Assembly (NCBI RefSeq): GCF_001007875.1
Contig: NZ_CP011412.1
Span: forward strand, 2,604,001 to 2,668,000
Length of the DNA: 64,000 nt
Reading direction: 5' to 3'
From: Sedimenticola thiotaurini
Lineage (GTDB): Bacteria; Pseudomonadota; Gammaproteobacteria; Chromatiales; Chromatiaceae
The translations under genes were made by a program, and so were the position numbers. Below, in pieces: positions 26,765 through 36,212 of this stretch; within the stretch, counting starts at the first letter, position 1, and the number at the start of each line of letters is the position of its first letter. The notes beneath the pieces were generated by a model. That model saw only the letters and a program-made list of their open reading frames with translations. It had not been told where the DNA came from and ran no database searches.

Positions 26765-28318
26765 ATGAAAACTGCTGCAGGCGTCGTAGCGGCCGGCCAT
26801 CCGGTCACCGCCAACGCCGCCACTGAAATTCTACGCGCCGGTGGCAACGCCTTCGATGCGGCGCTGGCGGCCCTGTTTGCCAGTTGCGTCGCCGAACCGG
26901 TACTGGCATCACTGGGCGGTGGCGGCTTTCTGAACGCCAGACCCGCCGCAACAAAACCGCTGCTGTATGACTTTTTTGCCCAGACACCCCACCTGAAGCC
27001 GGATGAATCGGATATCGACCTTTACCCCATCCTGGCCGACTTCGGTACCGCTCAGCAGGAGTTTCACATCGGCATGGGTTCGATAGCCACGCCGGGGGTG
27101 ATCAAGGGCGCCTTCGCCATCCATCGGGATCTCTGTCGGATGCCGATGCGGGAGATCATCCAACCGGCCTGTGAAGCGGCGCGTCAAGGGGTCCGGGTAA
27201 ACGGATTTCAGCACTATATATCGGAGGTGGTGTCGCCCATCATCCTGTCGAGTCCCGAGGCACTGCAGCTGCATGCCAGCCGGGAACGACCCGGCACCAT
27301 TGCGGCCCCCAACGAAGTCCTCTGCAACCCGGCCATGGCGGATGGATTCGAGATTCTGGCCCTGGAAGGTGAGGCACTGTTTTACCACGGCGAACTGGGA
27401 CAACAACTGGTGGAGGAGTGCCATGCCCGTGGCGGCTGCCTTACCCGCAAAGACCTGGAAGCCTACCAGGTGGAACGGCGGACTCCGCTGGTTTTGAACT
27501 ATCACGACGCCCAGCTGTTCACCAATCCGCCACCGTCCATCGGCGGACTGCTGATCGCTTTCACCCTGGCGCTGCTGGAGCCGGAGAAGTTGGGCAACCA
27601 CCCAATAAACAGCGCCCACCATCTGGGTCGGATCGGCCAGGCGATGGAGTTGACCCAGCAACTGCGTAATCAGGTCGATAACGGGGGCAATGCCACGCCA
27701 CCAGACCATATCCTGTCCGGGGAATTGATCGAGCGCTACCGGACCATCATGGGCAATCATCGCAGTTTCTCCCGCGGCACCACCCAGATCAGCGTCGCCG
27801 ACCGGTCCGGCAACCTGGCCAGCATGACCCTGTCCAACGGAGAGGGCTCCGGCTATGTACTGCCGGAATGCGGCATTATGCTGAACAACATGCTGGGCGA
27901 GGAGGATATCAATCCCTACGGCTTTAACCAGTGGCCCCTGAACCGGCGCATCGCCTCCATGATGTCACCCACCCTGGTGATCAGGGCCGATGGTGATGCC
28001 ATCGCCGTTGGCTCTGGTGGATCCAATCGCATTCGCAGCGCGATTCTGCAGGTACTGGTCAACATAATTGACTTCGACATGGAGATCGAACAGGCGGTTG
28101 AGCAACCCCGGATACATTTTGAATCCGGCCTGTTGAACGTGGAAACGGGACCCGCCGAAGATACCATCCAGACCCTGCAACAGACGTTCGACCAGGTCCG
28201 CTGCTGGCCCGACAAAAATCTGTTTTTCGGCGGCGCCCACACGGTGATGCGCAAACAGAACGGCACCCTGTCCGGCAGCGGCGACAGCCGTCGGGGCGGA
28301 GTCTGCTACCAGGCATGA
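26765..28318 (+). CDS. ggt: Gamma-glutamyltranspeptidase-family protein
   Basis: 517 residues. The family makes one precursor that cleaves itself at a Thr to give two subunits and then transfers or hydrolyses gamma-glutamyl groups, for example of glutathione. Here the start AAGVVAAGHPVTANAATEIL and the cleavage region SRGTTQISVADRSGNLASMT place the nucleophile at the second Thr of GTTQ; SNGEGSGYVLPECGIMLNNM and later GGSNRIRSAIL are further family signatures. There is no signal peptide, so the protein should be cytoplasmic, unlike E. coli Ggt. The sequence is divergent from classical Ggt, so the substrate is uncertain. Confidence 0.85.
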   Translation: MKTAAGVVAAGHPVTANAATEILRAGGNAFDAALAALFASCVAEPVLASLGGGGFLNARPAATKPLLYDFFAQTPHLKPDESDIDLYPILADFGTAQQEFHIGMGSIATPGVIKGAFAIHRDLCRMPMREIIQPACEAARQGVRVNGFQHYISEVVSPIILSSPEALQLHASRERPGTIAAPNEVLCNPAMADGFEILALEGEALFYHGELGQQLVEECHARGGCLTRKDLEAYQVERRTPLVLNYHDAQLFTNPPPSIGGLLIAFTLALLEPEKLGNHPINSAHHLGRIGQAMELTQQLRNQVDNGGNATPPDHILSGELIERYRTIMGNHRSFSRGTTQISVADRSGNLASMTLSNGEGSGYVLPECGIMLNNMLGEEDINPYGFNQWPLNRRIASMMSPTLVIRADGDAIAVGSGGSNRIRSAILQVLVNIIDFDMEIEQAVEQPRIHFESGLLNVETGPAEDTIQTLQQTFDQVRCWPDKNLFFGGAHTVMRKQNGTLSGSGDSRRGGVCYQA

Positions 28319-28408
28319 CGCCATCAGAGAACAAACAGGCAATAGATCCACGGTTCCTGGATTGGGCCACGCACAACGGACAAAACGTGAAAAAGCCTGT
28401 CTTTTACT

Positions 28409-28456
28409 GCATTTCTGTACAGAAATGCTTGGAAAACCGTGAATCTATGCTATGTT
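28409..28456 (+). promoter_or_regulatory. Promoter of the HU-like gene with a 20-bp palindrome
   Basis: GCATTTCTGTACAGAAATGC (28409-28428) is a perfect 20-base palindrome. It abuts TTGGAA (28429-28434), which with TATGTT (28451-28456) and a 16-base spacer makes a good sigma-70 promoter for the HU gene starting at 28494. The palindrome is placed where an activator or repressor would bind; the protein is unknown. It does not fit the E. coli LexA box spacing. Confidence 0.55.
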
Positions 28457-28493
28457 TAGCGCGCACTCATCAGGTCTAACTCAGGAGTCTTCC

Positions 28494-29033
28494 ATGGCCG
28501 TCAAGAAAAAAGCAGCAAAAAAAACTGCCGCTAAAAAAGCACCCGTAGCAAAGAAGAAGGTTGTCGCCAAAAAAGCCGCCGCTAAAAAGGCACCTGCCAA
28601 AAAAGCCGCTGCCAAAAAAGCTCCAGCCAGGAAAGCCACTGCTAAAAAAGCTCCCGCCAGAAAAACCGCCGCGAAAAGAGCACCCGTTAAAAAGGCTGCT
28701 GCCCCGGCAAAACCAAAGGCCATCACCACCAAGCAGACCAAGACCCAGATCCTTCAGTCGATTGCTGAAGAGACCGGTCTTACCCGCAAACAGGTGGGTG
28801 ACGTGTTCACCGCACTGGGCACTCTGCTCAAGGGCCACATGATGCGCCGTGGATCGGGTGAGTTTGCCATTCCCGAAACCGGTGTGAAGGTTCGTCGCGT
28901 GGTAAAACCGGCCCGCAAAGCCCGCATGGGTCGTAACCCAGCAACCGGCGAACCGATCAAGATCGCCGCCAAACGGGCAACCACCGTCGTCAAGGTGACG
29001 GCGCTGAAGGCACTGAAGGATACTGTTGCCTGA
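28494..29033 (+). CDS. HU-family DNA-binding protein with a lysine/alanine-rich histone-H1-like tail
   Basis: 179 residues. Residues about 1-85 are almost only Lys, Ala, Pro and Arg, built from repeated KKAPAKKAA-type units like eukaryotic H1 tails. The rest is an HU/IHF fold (TKTQILQSIAEETGLTRKQV, then KVRRVVKPARKARMGRNPATGEPI), where the RMGRNPATGE arm inserts into the DNA minor groove. ATG 28494 was chosen because AGGAG ends six bases upstream; an upstream in-frame start would add residues without a ribosome-binding site. It ends at a strong terminator and so is a single-gene transcript. Likely a nucleoid-compacting protein. Confidence 0.92.
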   Translation: MAVKKKAAKKTAAKKAPVAKKKVVAKKAAAKKAPAKKAAAKKAPARKATAKKAPARKTAAKRAPVKKAAAPAKPKAITTKQTKTQILQSIAEETGLTRKQVGDVFTALGTLLKGHMMRRGSGEFAIPETGVKVRRVVKPARKARMGRNPATGEPIKIAAKRATTVVKVTALKALKDTVA

Positions 29034-29034
29034 T

Positions 29035-29073
29035 AAAAAAGGGCGGCCTGTCGTGAGACAGCCGCCCTTTTTT
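29035..29073. terminator. Bidirectional terminator between the HU gene and the aspartyl protease gene
   Basis: GGGCGGCCTGTC and GACAGCCGCCC pair around a GTGA loop with one bulged C. An A-run precedes and a T-run follows the stem, so it can serve the convergent genes on both strands. Confidence 0.9.
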
Positions 29074-29106
29074 CATTCATAACCTGATGTGATCAGCTCA
29101 CGCCGA

Positions 29107-29634
29107 TCACAGCTTTTTCAGCGTCAACTGATTACCCCGCTGCGTCCATTCGAGCCGCTTCAGAAAACTCATCCCCAGCAACACATCGTTACCTTCCATA
29201 CCGGGCAGAATGCTGGCGCTGACATCGCGCAGGGTAATATCTCCCAGCCCCACTTCAGCCAATCGGGTCCGCCAGGAGACTACCGTACCATTGGCGGTCT
29301 GGCTGAGTATCTGCCGCCCCCGGGGCAGTTCAAGGCGCTCGGCCAGTTCATCGGAGATCGCCACATCGGTGGCGCCGGTATCCAGCAGAAACAGCACCGG
29401 ATGCCCATTGATCCGACCACTGGCCACGTAGTGACCGGCCCGGTTACGCTTCAACACCACCTGGCTGTTGCCCTGATTATCCTGCAGGCTGACAGGATCC
29501 CGGTTGGGGTTGTTTTGCCGCTCCAGGATGTTACTGAACAGAAATGACATCAACACCAACAGCAATACCCAGGAGAGAATCATCATCCATCTCCCGATAC
29601 CACGCGCCCCGCTACTCCCACTAGACTTCATCAC
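29107..29634 (-). CDS. Membrane-anchored retropepsin-like aspartyl protease
   Basis: 175 residues. One N-terminal membrane segment (MMILSWVLLLVLMSFLFSNIL) is followed by a single aspartyl protease domain with the active-site FLLDTGATDVAIS (about residues 96-108) and the hydrophobic-hydrophobic-Gly flap-end motif DVLLGMSFLKRL. A protein with one DTG must dimerise to be active, as retroviral proteases do. This matches the clan AA proteobacterial family (TIGR02281-like), whose substrate is not known. The protease domain should face the periplasm. Confidence 0.9.
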   Translation of the reverse strand: MMKSSGSSGARGIGRWMMILSWVLLLVLMSFLFSNILERQNNPNRDPVSLQDNQGNSQVVLKRNRAGHYVASGRINGHPVLFLLDTGATDVAISDELAERLELPRGRQILSQTANGTVVSWRTRLAEVGLGDITLRDVSASILPGMEGNDVLLGMSFLKRLEWTQRGNQLTLKKL

Positions 29635-29734
29635 TATCCCGTCAACTGGCCATACCCCTTGCTGTTAACTGCTGACACTGCCGGGCCGGGGTGAGTTCAA
29701 CGCCACATCGGGAAAGGGATCGGCTGTCAACACT

Positions 29735-31561
29735 TCAGAGCGTCTTCCAGAGCTGATCAAAATCGGCCTCATCCAGTTCGCCGCTCTCGGCTCCGGGACG
29801 CTCTGACTGAGCCGGATCATGGTAGTAAAACTGGATAAAGGATGCAGTTGCCTCGATCTCTCTCAGCAGCACAATCGGTCGCTTTTCACCACCGACCACC
29901 AGCCAGCTGCGCTGCCCCGGTTCCGAGTAGAACGGGGTAGTAATAATGGTCTGATCCTCGTTGGGGTGCTGTAACAGCAGACCGGGCCAATAATCGTCCT
30001 GCCTGCTGCGACTGGAGCGGCGGCAGAACAGTACAGGCAACGCCTCACCATTGATCAGTTCCACACCAAAATCGATCAGATCCGGACGCTCCGCCCGCAT
30101 CCAACGAATCACCCCCAGGCGCAGGCTCTCCATCCCCTCTCCGTCCCGATGGGTAACGGCGACCAGTTCCCCCACGCTGATGGATGCCTCGGTATCCACC
30201 CAACCCAGGTGATAACCACTGGCACTCTGGTTGTAAACCGGACAGTGTCTCGGCACCGGCCGGGGCACGGTCTCAGCACTCTCCGTCACTGCCGGGGATG
30301 GCGCCACTTTCTGCATGGCCGGGGCATTGTTGTCCGCAATCCAGCGCCGAATACTCTGTAACTCCGGGTCATCCTGAATGATGTATTCATCCGCCTCCAG
30401 CAGCGCATGGGGGATACCGCCCAGGCCATCCCCCTCGTTACCGAACTGCGCCGTATCGAAGGCCGGCCGTGGACCGGCAGTTTTCTGCACCGGCTCTCCG
30501 CCCAGTTCGGTGTAGATCCCCCGCAAACCGCAGATCAATGCCACCTCTCCCTGGGTCTGGTCCCGCTCAACCACCCGCCGGGAACCGATTCCCCAGGTCA
30601 GCATCAGGCGCGCCAGCAGGTCCGGGGATAGCTTGTCCGGAGCGTCCTGGGGCCGCATGGCACCACGCAGGGTACCGGTCGCCTCCAGCTCTTCCGCCAG
30701 CCGAACCGCCATCTCGCCGGTATCCAGCACCCAGCCACGCAGCACCTGATGATCCCGCTCTGCCCCCATGTAGCGCGGCGCTTCATCCACACCGATATCC
30801 ACCATAAAGGGACCAACCTCACCGTCCGACTGCCCCAGTTCCAGCAGCCGACTGACCGGCGCCCAGCGCGACAGTGCCTGGTAGACCCGGGTCACCTCCC
30901 CCTGCATCAACCGGTAGGGTCCCGCCAAAGAGAGCAGGAGCAGCTGTTTATAAAGGTCATTGAGCGACGCCTGCTTATGCAGGCCCTGGTCCTCATAAGC
31001 GATTGACCGGTTGGCCAGCTTCATATCGAACCCATAGCGGTGGATACCGTGAATCTCCTTCCAGATAAATGGTGGTGCCGGCCGATAAAGTTGAAACGCC
31101 AGCAGCAGACGCCGCCCCAGAAAATAGAGCACCCGATGCAGCGCCAGGGCACGATTGGATTTGTGTAGAAACTGACCGGTGAGAGATTCGTGATGGTACT
31201 GGTCAAGCACTACCTTGTAGCCCTGGGCGGCCAGAATGCACAGGCTCTCGTACATACTCATCAGGGTGCCGGTCCGCTTGTTGAGGGGTAACGACGCCCG
31301 AGTCACACTCTGGGCCAGTGCGTCGATGGCGACCAGCAGGGGTTTCAGCAGCAATTCCAGGTTACTGACCCGGCTGGATACGGGCACTACCGATGCGTTC
31401 ATCTGGGTCAGCAACTGACGCAGGCTGCGGGACACCTGACCGATATTGCCGACCGGTAACTGCTCAACCAGCTGTTTAAAACGTTTTGGTTCAAAGGTAT
31501 CGTCACCGCTCGCCGGCGGAAGTCGCTTCGGCAGAAGGTAGGGATTATTGCTATTGGGCAC
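29735..31561 (-). CDS. Large protein with a PilZ-like C-terminal barrel
   Basis: 608 residues, soluble. The first 400 residues are helical (QVSRSLRQLLTQMNASV, SRALALHRVLYFLGRRLLLA) with no recognised domain. A beta-rich region near 440-540 has NQSASGYHLGW, SVGELVAV, LRLGVIRWMRAERPDLIDFG and VELINGEALPV. This spacing resembles PilZ barrels with their D/N-x-S-x-x-G motif, but the paired arginines (RxxxR) that bind c-di-GMP in classical PilZ domains are not evident. The C-terminus is acidic. A c-di-GMP-related role is possible only. Stands alone; its promoter lies in the long gap before the qmo operon. Confidence 0.75.
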   Translation of the reverse strand: MPNSNNPYLLPKRLPPASGDDTFEPKRFKQLVEQLPVGNIGQVSRSLRQLLTQMNASVVPVSSRVSNLELLLKPLLVAIDALAQSVTRASLPLNKRTGTLMSMYESLCILAAQGYKVVLDQYHHESLTGQFLHKSNRALALHRVLYFLGRRLLLAFQLYRPAPPFIWKEIHGIHRYGFDMKLANRSIAYEDQGLHKQASLNDLYKQLLLLSLAGPYRLMQGEVTRVYQALSRWAPVSRLLELGQSDGEVGPFMVDIGVDEAPRYMGAERDHQVLRGWVLDTGEMAVRLAEELEATGTLRGAMRPQDAPDKLSPDLLARLMLTWGIGSRRVVERDQTQGEVALICGLRGIYTELGGEPVQKTAGPRPAFDTAQFGNEGDGLGGIPHALLEADEYIIQDDPELQSIRRWIADNNAPAMQKVAPSPAVTESAETVPRPVPRHCPVYNQSASGYHLGWVDTEASISVGELVAVTHRDGEGMESLRLGVIRWMRAERPDLIDFGVELINGEALPVLFCRRSSRSRQDDYWPGLLLQHPNEDQTIITTPFYSEPGQRSWLVVGGEKRPIVLLREIEATASFIQFYYHDPAQSERPGAESGELDEADFDQLWKTL

Positions 31562-32010
31562 GGCTGCTCACCTTATAATTACGCTCACGCGATCAAGTTG
31601 TGTTGTTATATGTCTGCGTACGACGGCATTCTCTCACCGTGCCGCAATCCTTGATTACATTCCTTCCTGACATATCAGCACAAGGGAACAAACTTATCGC
31701 TGGTTCCGTTCCGGCCTGACAACTGTCAATCCTAATTAAGCCCGTCCCACGGACGAATGTACAGCCTGTCGGAACGGTCGGATTTCCATCGGCAACAAAC
31801 TCTTCATATAGCATGCCTATGGAGCCATTGGAAATTTCGATTGATAGATCGATTGTTTGATCTGGCGGGACGGGACTAAGAAGAGTATCTTACCAAATTC
31901 TAAATTATGGGTTTCTTTGTACCCTGTTTTTTGGTGACTGAACATCCCAGACGGGACTCCGTGTCAGCCCAGCTAATCGATTGAACCCTTTCCGCGACGG
32001 AGGAAAATCC
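31562..32010. other. Long divergent intergenic region upstream of qmoA
   Basis: About 450 bases, visibly more AT-rich than the flanks near 31800-31920, between the minus-strand PilZ-like gene and qmoA. It should hold the qmo promoter. CGATTG occurs twice around 31837-31855 within a short AT-rich patch. A 73-codon minus-strand frame here (31593-31814) has a Cys-rich, unprotein-like composition and was not called. GGAGGA at 31999-32004 is the qmoA ribosome-binding site. Confidence 0.5.
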
Positions 32011-33297
32011 ATGACGGAAGTAATTGCAACCAATCAGACCATCCTGGTGGTCGGTGGCGGTATCAGCGGTCTCACCGCTGCCCTGGAAGCCGCTGAGACC
32101 GGGAAACAGGTCGTCCTGGTTGAGAAGCGTCCCTATGTTGGTGGTCGTGTCACCCAGCTCTACAAGTATTTTCCCAAACTCTGTTACCCCACCTGTGGAC
32201 TGGAGATCAATCAGCGCCGGGCCAAAATGAACCCGAACCTGACCATCATCACCATGGCCGAGGTAACCGACATCCAGGGTGATGCGGGTAACTATACCGC
32301 CAGTGTAAAGATCAGCCCCCGTTATGTGAACGACAACTGTACCGGCTGCGGTGACTGCGCCCGGGCCGTCAGCAGTGAGTTCGACGACGAGTACAACTAC
32401 GGTCTGGGCAAACGTAAGGGCGCCTACCTGCCCCATCGTATGGCCCATCCGCAGCGCTACGTTATTGATCCCGCCATCATCGGCACGGAAGAGGCCGAGA
32501 AAGCGAAAGCGGCCTGCAAGGCGAACGCCATCGACCTGGAAATGCAGGAAGAGACGGTCTCGTTCAAGGCCGGCGCCGTGGTCTGGGCAACCGGCTGGCA
32601 GCCTTATGATGCCAACAAGATCCAGCCCTACGGCTATGACCGCTTCCAGAATGTCATCACCAACGTGGAATTCGAGCGCATGGCCGACCCCAACGGCCCC
32701 ACCGGCGGCAAGATTCTGCGTCCATCGGATGGTGAGGTGGCCAAGAATATCGCCTTCATCCAGTGTGCCGGTTCCCGTGACAAGAACCATCTGCTGCACT
32801 GTTCCCGCATCTGCTGCATGGCAACCCTGAAGCAGACCCACTATGTACAGGAAGCACTCGGCGACGAAGGCAAATCCACCATCTACTATATCGATATCCG
32901 CGCCATTGACCGGTTTGAGGATTTCTACCAGACCGTGCGGGAGAACCCCAACGTCTCCTTCATCAAGTCCAAGGTCGCATCGATCACCCAGAACAACGCG
33001 AACGGTAATCCGGTCCTGAACGGGGTGGATACCGAAGGTTATCACCGCTATGCCAACGAACATGACCTGGTGGTGCTGGCGGTGGGCATGCAGCCCAGTG
33101 TCGACAAGGCGAGCTTCCCGGTGGATATCGTGATCAACGAAGAGGGCTTTATCGAGCCGGCCACGGAAAATGGCGGCATCTTCGCCGCTGGCTGTTCTTC
33201 CGATGCCCTGGATGTGAACCGCGCAGTCCAGCAGGCCACTGGCGCCGCGCTGCGCGCCATCCAGGTAGTCAACCGAGTCGCCGGAACGGAGGGTTAA
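32011..33297 (+). CDS. qmoA: QmoA, HdrA-like flavoprotein of the quinone-interacting oxidoreductase
   Basis: 428 residues. A Rossmann FAD motif, GGGISGLTAALEAAETG, opens the protein; KLCYPTCGLEINQRR and VNDNCTGCGDCARAV are the Cys motifs seen in QmoA, and the C-terminus has the second FAD contact EGFIEPATENGGIFAAG. Qmo passes electrons between AprBA and the quinone pool; in sulfur oxidisers the flow is from AprBA to quinone. ATG 32011 is set by GGAGGA six bases upstream. First gene of a four-gene operon, only four bases before qmoB. Confidence 0.93.
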   Translation: MTEVIATNQTILVVGGGISGLTAALEAAETGKQVVLVEKRPYVGGRVTQLYKYFPKLCYPTCGLEINQRRAKMNPNLTIITMAEVTDIQGDAGNYTASVKISPRYVNDNCTGCGDCARAVSSEFDDEYNYGLGKRKGAYLPHRMAHPQRYVIDPAIIGTEEAEKAKAACKANAIDLEMQEETVSFKAGAVVWATGWQPYDANKIQPYGYDRFQNVITNVEFERMADPNGPTGGKILRPSDGEVAKNIAFIQCAGSRDKNHLLHCSRICCMATLKQTHYVQEALGDEGKSTIYYIDIRAIDRFEDFYQTVRENPNVSFIKSKVASITQNNANGNPVLNGVDTEGYHRYANEHDLVVLAVGMQPSVDKASFPVDIVINEEGFIEPATENGGIFAAGCSSDALDVNRAVQQATGAALRAIQVVNRVAGTEG

Positions 33298-33301
33298 CAA
33301 C

Positions 33302-35560
33302 GTGTCTGACGAAAAAAAATATGCCGGTTACATCTGCACTGGTTGCGGAATCGGTGAGCGGCTGGACTCCAGCCAGCTGGAGATGATTGCAACCCGTGAA
33401 GGGAAGATGCAGTCCTGCAAGCAACATGAGCTGTTGTGCAGCAGCGAAGGCGTGCAGATGATCCGCGACGACATCGCCAACGAAGGCGCCACCCACATTA
33501 TGATCGCCGCCTGTTCCCGGCGCGCCAAGGTAGAGGCGTTCAACTTCACCGATGTGGCGGTCACCCGCGCCAATCTCCGTGAAGGTGTGATCTGGGTTCG
33601 CCCGGATGAGCCCGAGCATCAGGAGACCACCCAGGAGATGGCGGATGACTATATCCGCATGGCCTGCGCCGAGCTGAAATCGATGGCGCTGCCCTCTCCG
33701 TCCGGTGAGCAGAGCCTGAACAAGACCATTCTGGTGGTCGGTGGTGGTATCACCGGCATGTCCGCCGCTCTCGAAGCAGCGGCAGCCGGTTATCCGGTAC
33801 ACATCGTGGAGAAACAGGCCGCCCTGGGTGGTCACGCCGCGGAGTACAGCAAGGCTATCCCGACCCGCTCACCCTACAAGGAGCCGCGGGACACTGGTGT
33901 AGCCGAGATGATTGCATCGATCGAGGCCAATGACCTGATCACCGTGCATCTCAACAGCACCATTGCCAAAACCGCCGGTGCACCGGGACGTTTCAGCGTG
34001 GAGATTGCCACCGAGTCCGGCGCCATCAACAGCGAAACCTTCGGCGCCATTATCCAGGCCACCGGCTTCAAGCTGTATGATCCCTCCGGTCTCAAGCAGT
34101 ACGCTTACAGCAGCAGCCCGGACATCGTCACTAACCACGAACTGGAAAAACTGGTCAAGGAAGCCAACGGCGGTCCGATCAAACGCCCCTCCGACGGCAA
34201 GGAAGTGAAGGCGGTTGCCTTCGTGCAGAACGTGGGCCAGAGCTCCACCGAAGAGGACCAGCTGCCGTACCACTCCGGTATCGGTGATCTGGTCGCCATC
34301 AAGCAGGCGATGTACTTCAAGGAGCAGAATGGTGATTGTGATACCACCATCCTGTTCAACAACCTGCGCACCCCCGGTGCCGGTGGCGAAGACTTCTACC
34401 GTGCCGGCCAGGAGAAGATGATCACCTTCTCCAAAGGCGATGTCAGCGAGGTTATTCCTGGTGACAGTATCGAGGTCAAGTTCCAGGATCTGATCCTGGA
34501 CGAAGAGACCAGCATGCAGGCCGACCTGGTGGTGCTGGATGTGGGCATGATGCCCAACTCCGGCCCGGACCCCTACGCGGTTCCCATTGTGCTGGACGAA
34601 GAAGAGCAGGCTGCCGCCGAAGCGGCAGAAGACACCCCGCCACCACCCAGTGTCAGCGTCGACTCGATCCTCAACCTGGACTACCGCCAGGGTACCGATC
34701 TGCCGCACCTGAAGAACGGGTTCACCGACTCCCACTTCATCTGCTTCCCATACGAGACCCGCCGTACCGGCATCTATGCGGCTGGCCCGCTGCGCCGTCC
34801 CATGGACATGCGCCAGGCTCAGGATGACGCGGCCGGTGCGGCCATGAAGGCGATCCAGGCAGCCGAGAACGCCGGCAAGGGTATGGCCGCCCATCCACGG
34901 GCCGGCGACCTGTCGTTCCCCAGCTTCCGCATGGATGGCTGTACCCAGTGCAAACGCTGCACCGTGGAGTGCCCGTTCGGCGCCATCAATGAGGACGAGA
35001 AGGGCTATCCGGTATTCAACGAATCCCGCTGCCGCCGCTGCGGTACCTGCATGGGCGCCTGCCCGGTGCGTGTGATCTCGTTTGAAAACTACTCGGTTGA
35101 AACGGTTAACCAGCAGATCAAGCATGTCGACGTACCTGACGAATTCGAGGAGAAACCCCGTATTCTGGTACTGGCCTGTGAAAACGACGCCTACCCGGCG
35201 CTCGATCAGGCGGGCATGAACGGTGTGGAGATCAGCCCCTGGGCCCGTGTCATACCGGTGCGCTGCCTCGGTTCGGTCAGCCTCTCCTGGATCACTGACT
35301 CACTCAACAGCGGCTATGACGGCATTGTTTTGATGGGTTGCGCCAAGGGCGACGACTACCAGTGTCACTTCGTGCGCGGATCGGCCATGGCCCATGAACG
35401 CATGGGCAAGGTGGGGGACACCCTCTCCTCGCTCAACCTGGAACCGGAGCGCGTCGTGGTCTACGAGGTGGCGATCACCGACGTAGAGCGTGCACCCAAA
35501 CTGATCAACGACATGGCGGAGACGGTCGAGAAGATCGGCCTGAGCCCGTTCAAGTTCTAG
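33302..35560 (+). CDS. qmoB: QmoB, HdrA-like flavoprotein with ferredoxin and MvhD-type domains
   Basis: 752 residues, with a GTG start (33302) eight bases after GGAGGG. An N-terminal segment, GYICTGCGIGERLD with later CKQHELLCSS, precedes the FAD motif GGGITGMSAALEAAAAG. In the second half are two 4Fe-4S motifs, CTQCKRCTVECP and CRRCGTCMGACP, and a C-terminal MvhD-like domain with LACENDAYPALD and LMGCAKGDDYQCHF. This order is that of QmoB. An acidic, Ala-rich and Pro-rich linker near 34600-34660 separates the halves. Works with QmoA and the HdrCB proteins downstream. Confidence 0.93.
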   Translation: MSDEKKYAGYICTGCGIGERLDSSQLEMIATREGKMQSCKQHELLCSSEGVQMIRDDIANEGATHIMIAACSRRAKVEAFNFTDVAVTRANLREGVIWVRPDEPEHQETTQEMADDYIRMACAELKSMALPSPSGEQSLNKTILVVGGGITGMSAALEAAAAGYPVHIVEKQAALGGHAAEYSKAIPTRSPYKEPRDTGVAEMIASIEANDLITVHLNSTIAKTAGAPGRFSVEIATESGAINSETFGAIIQATGFKLYDPSGLKQYAYSSSPDIVTNHELEKLVKEANGGPIKRPSDGKEVKAVAFVQNVGQSSTEEDQLPYHSGIGDLVAIKQAMYFKEQNGDCDTTILFNNLRTPGAGGEDFYRAGQEKMITFSKGDVSEVIPGDSIEVKFQDLILDEETSMQADLVVLDVGMMPNSGPDPYAVPIVLDEEEQAAAEAAEDTPPPPSVSVDSILNLDYRQGTDLPHLKNGFTDSHFICFPYETRRTGIYAAGPLRRPMDMRQAQDDAAGAAMKAIQAAENAGKGMAAHPRAGDLSFPSFRMDGCTQCKRCTVECPFGAINEDEKGYPVFNESRCRRCGTCMGACPVRVISFENYSVETVNQQIKHVDVPDEFEEKPRILVLACENDAYPALDQAGMNGVEISPWARVIPVRCLGSVSLSWITDSLNSGYDGIVLMGCAKGDDYQCHFVRGSAMAHERMGKVGDTLSSLNLEPERVVVYEVAITDVERAPKLINDMAETVEKIGLSPFKF

Positions 35561-35572
35561 GGGATACGGAAA

Positions 35573-36196
35573 ATGAGCGATTTAAATACCGCAATGGCCG
35601 AAAGGTACCGCAACAACTTCCTGAAGGAGGTTGAAGCCAACGTCGAAGAGGGCGAATGGGTCAAGATGTGCATGCAGTGCGGCGTCTGTGCAGGCTCCTG
35701 CCCGCTGGGCAACGCCTGGGAACACACACCGCAGAAGATCTTCATGATGATCCGCGCCGGCAAGCGTGAGGCGGTACTCTCATCCGACTCCATGTGGATG
35801 TGTACCTCCTGCTACAACTGCATCGCACGCTGCCCGCGGGGGCTGCCCATCACCCACATCATGCACGGTCTAGCGCACTACGCCAAACGGCTGGGCCTGG
35901 TGCCGAAAAATCAACCGACCCAGGAGTTCTCGCAGATCTTCTGGGATAACCTGATGAAGAAGGGCCGGGTCAACGAGCTGAAACTGGGCCTCTCGCTGTA
36001 CTTCAAAGACGGCTTCGGCCAGGGCATCAAAAACGCCCTTGCCAACAAGCAGTTGGGCCAGAACATGATGAAGGCCAAGCGCATGAACGCCATGGAGTTC
36101 TTCGGCGGTCACGGCATCAAAGATACCAGCGGTCTGCAAAAGATGATCAAAAAGGCCCAGGAGATCGAAGATGCCAAAATCCAGGGCAACAGCTAA
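35573..36196 (+). CDS. hdrC: HdrC-like iron-sulfur subunit
   Basis: 207 residues, soluble. Two 4Fe-4S motifs, CMQCGVCAGSCP and CTSCYNCIARCP, lie in the first 90 residues, followed by a helical, basic C-terminus. This is the HdrC fold. In the usual QmoC this module is fused to a cytochrome b-like membrane domain; here no membrane domain is present and a separate hdrB gene follows after 16 bases. Confidence 0.92.
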   Translation: MSDLNTAMAERYRNNFLKEVEANVEEGEWVKMCMQCGVCAGSCPLGNAWEHTPQKIFMMIRAGKREAVLSSDSMWMCTSCYNCIARCPRGLPITHIMHGLAHYAKRLGLVPKNQPTQEFSQIFWDNLMKKGRVNELKLGLSLYFKDGFGQGIKNALANKQLGQNMMKAKRMNAMEFFGGHGIKDTSGLQKMIKKAQEIEDAKIQGNS

Positions 36197-36212
36197 ATGA
36201 GGACAGACCAAG

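Noticed and set aside
28409-28428. LexA box reading of the palindrome before the HU gene
   Set aside because: The E. coli box needs CTGT-N8-ACAG; here CTGT and ACAG overlap directly, so the spacing is wrong.
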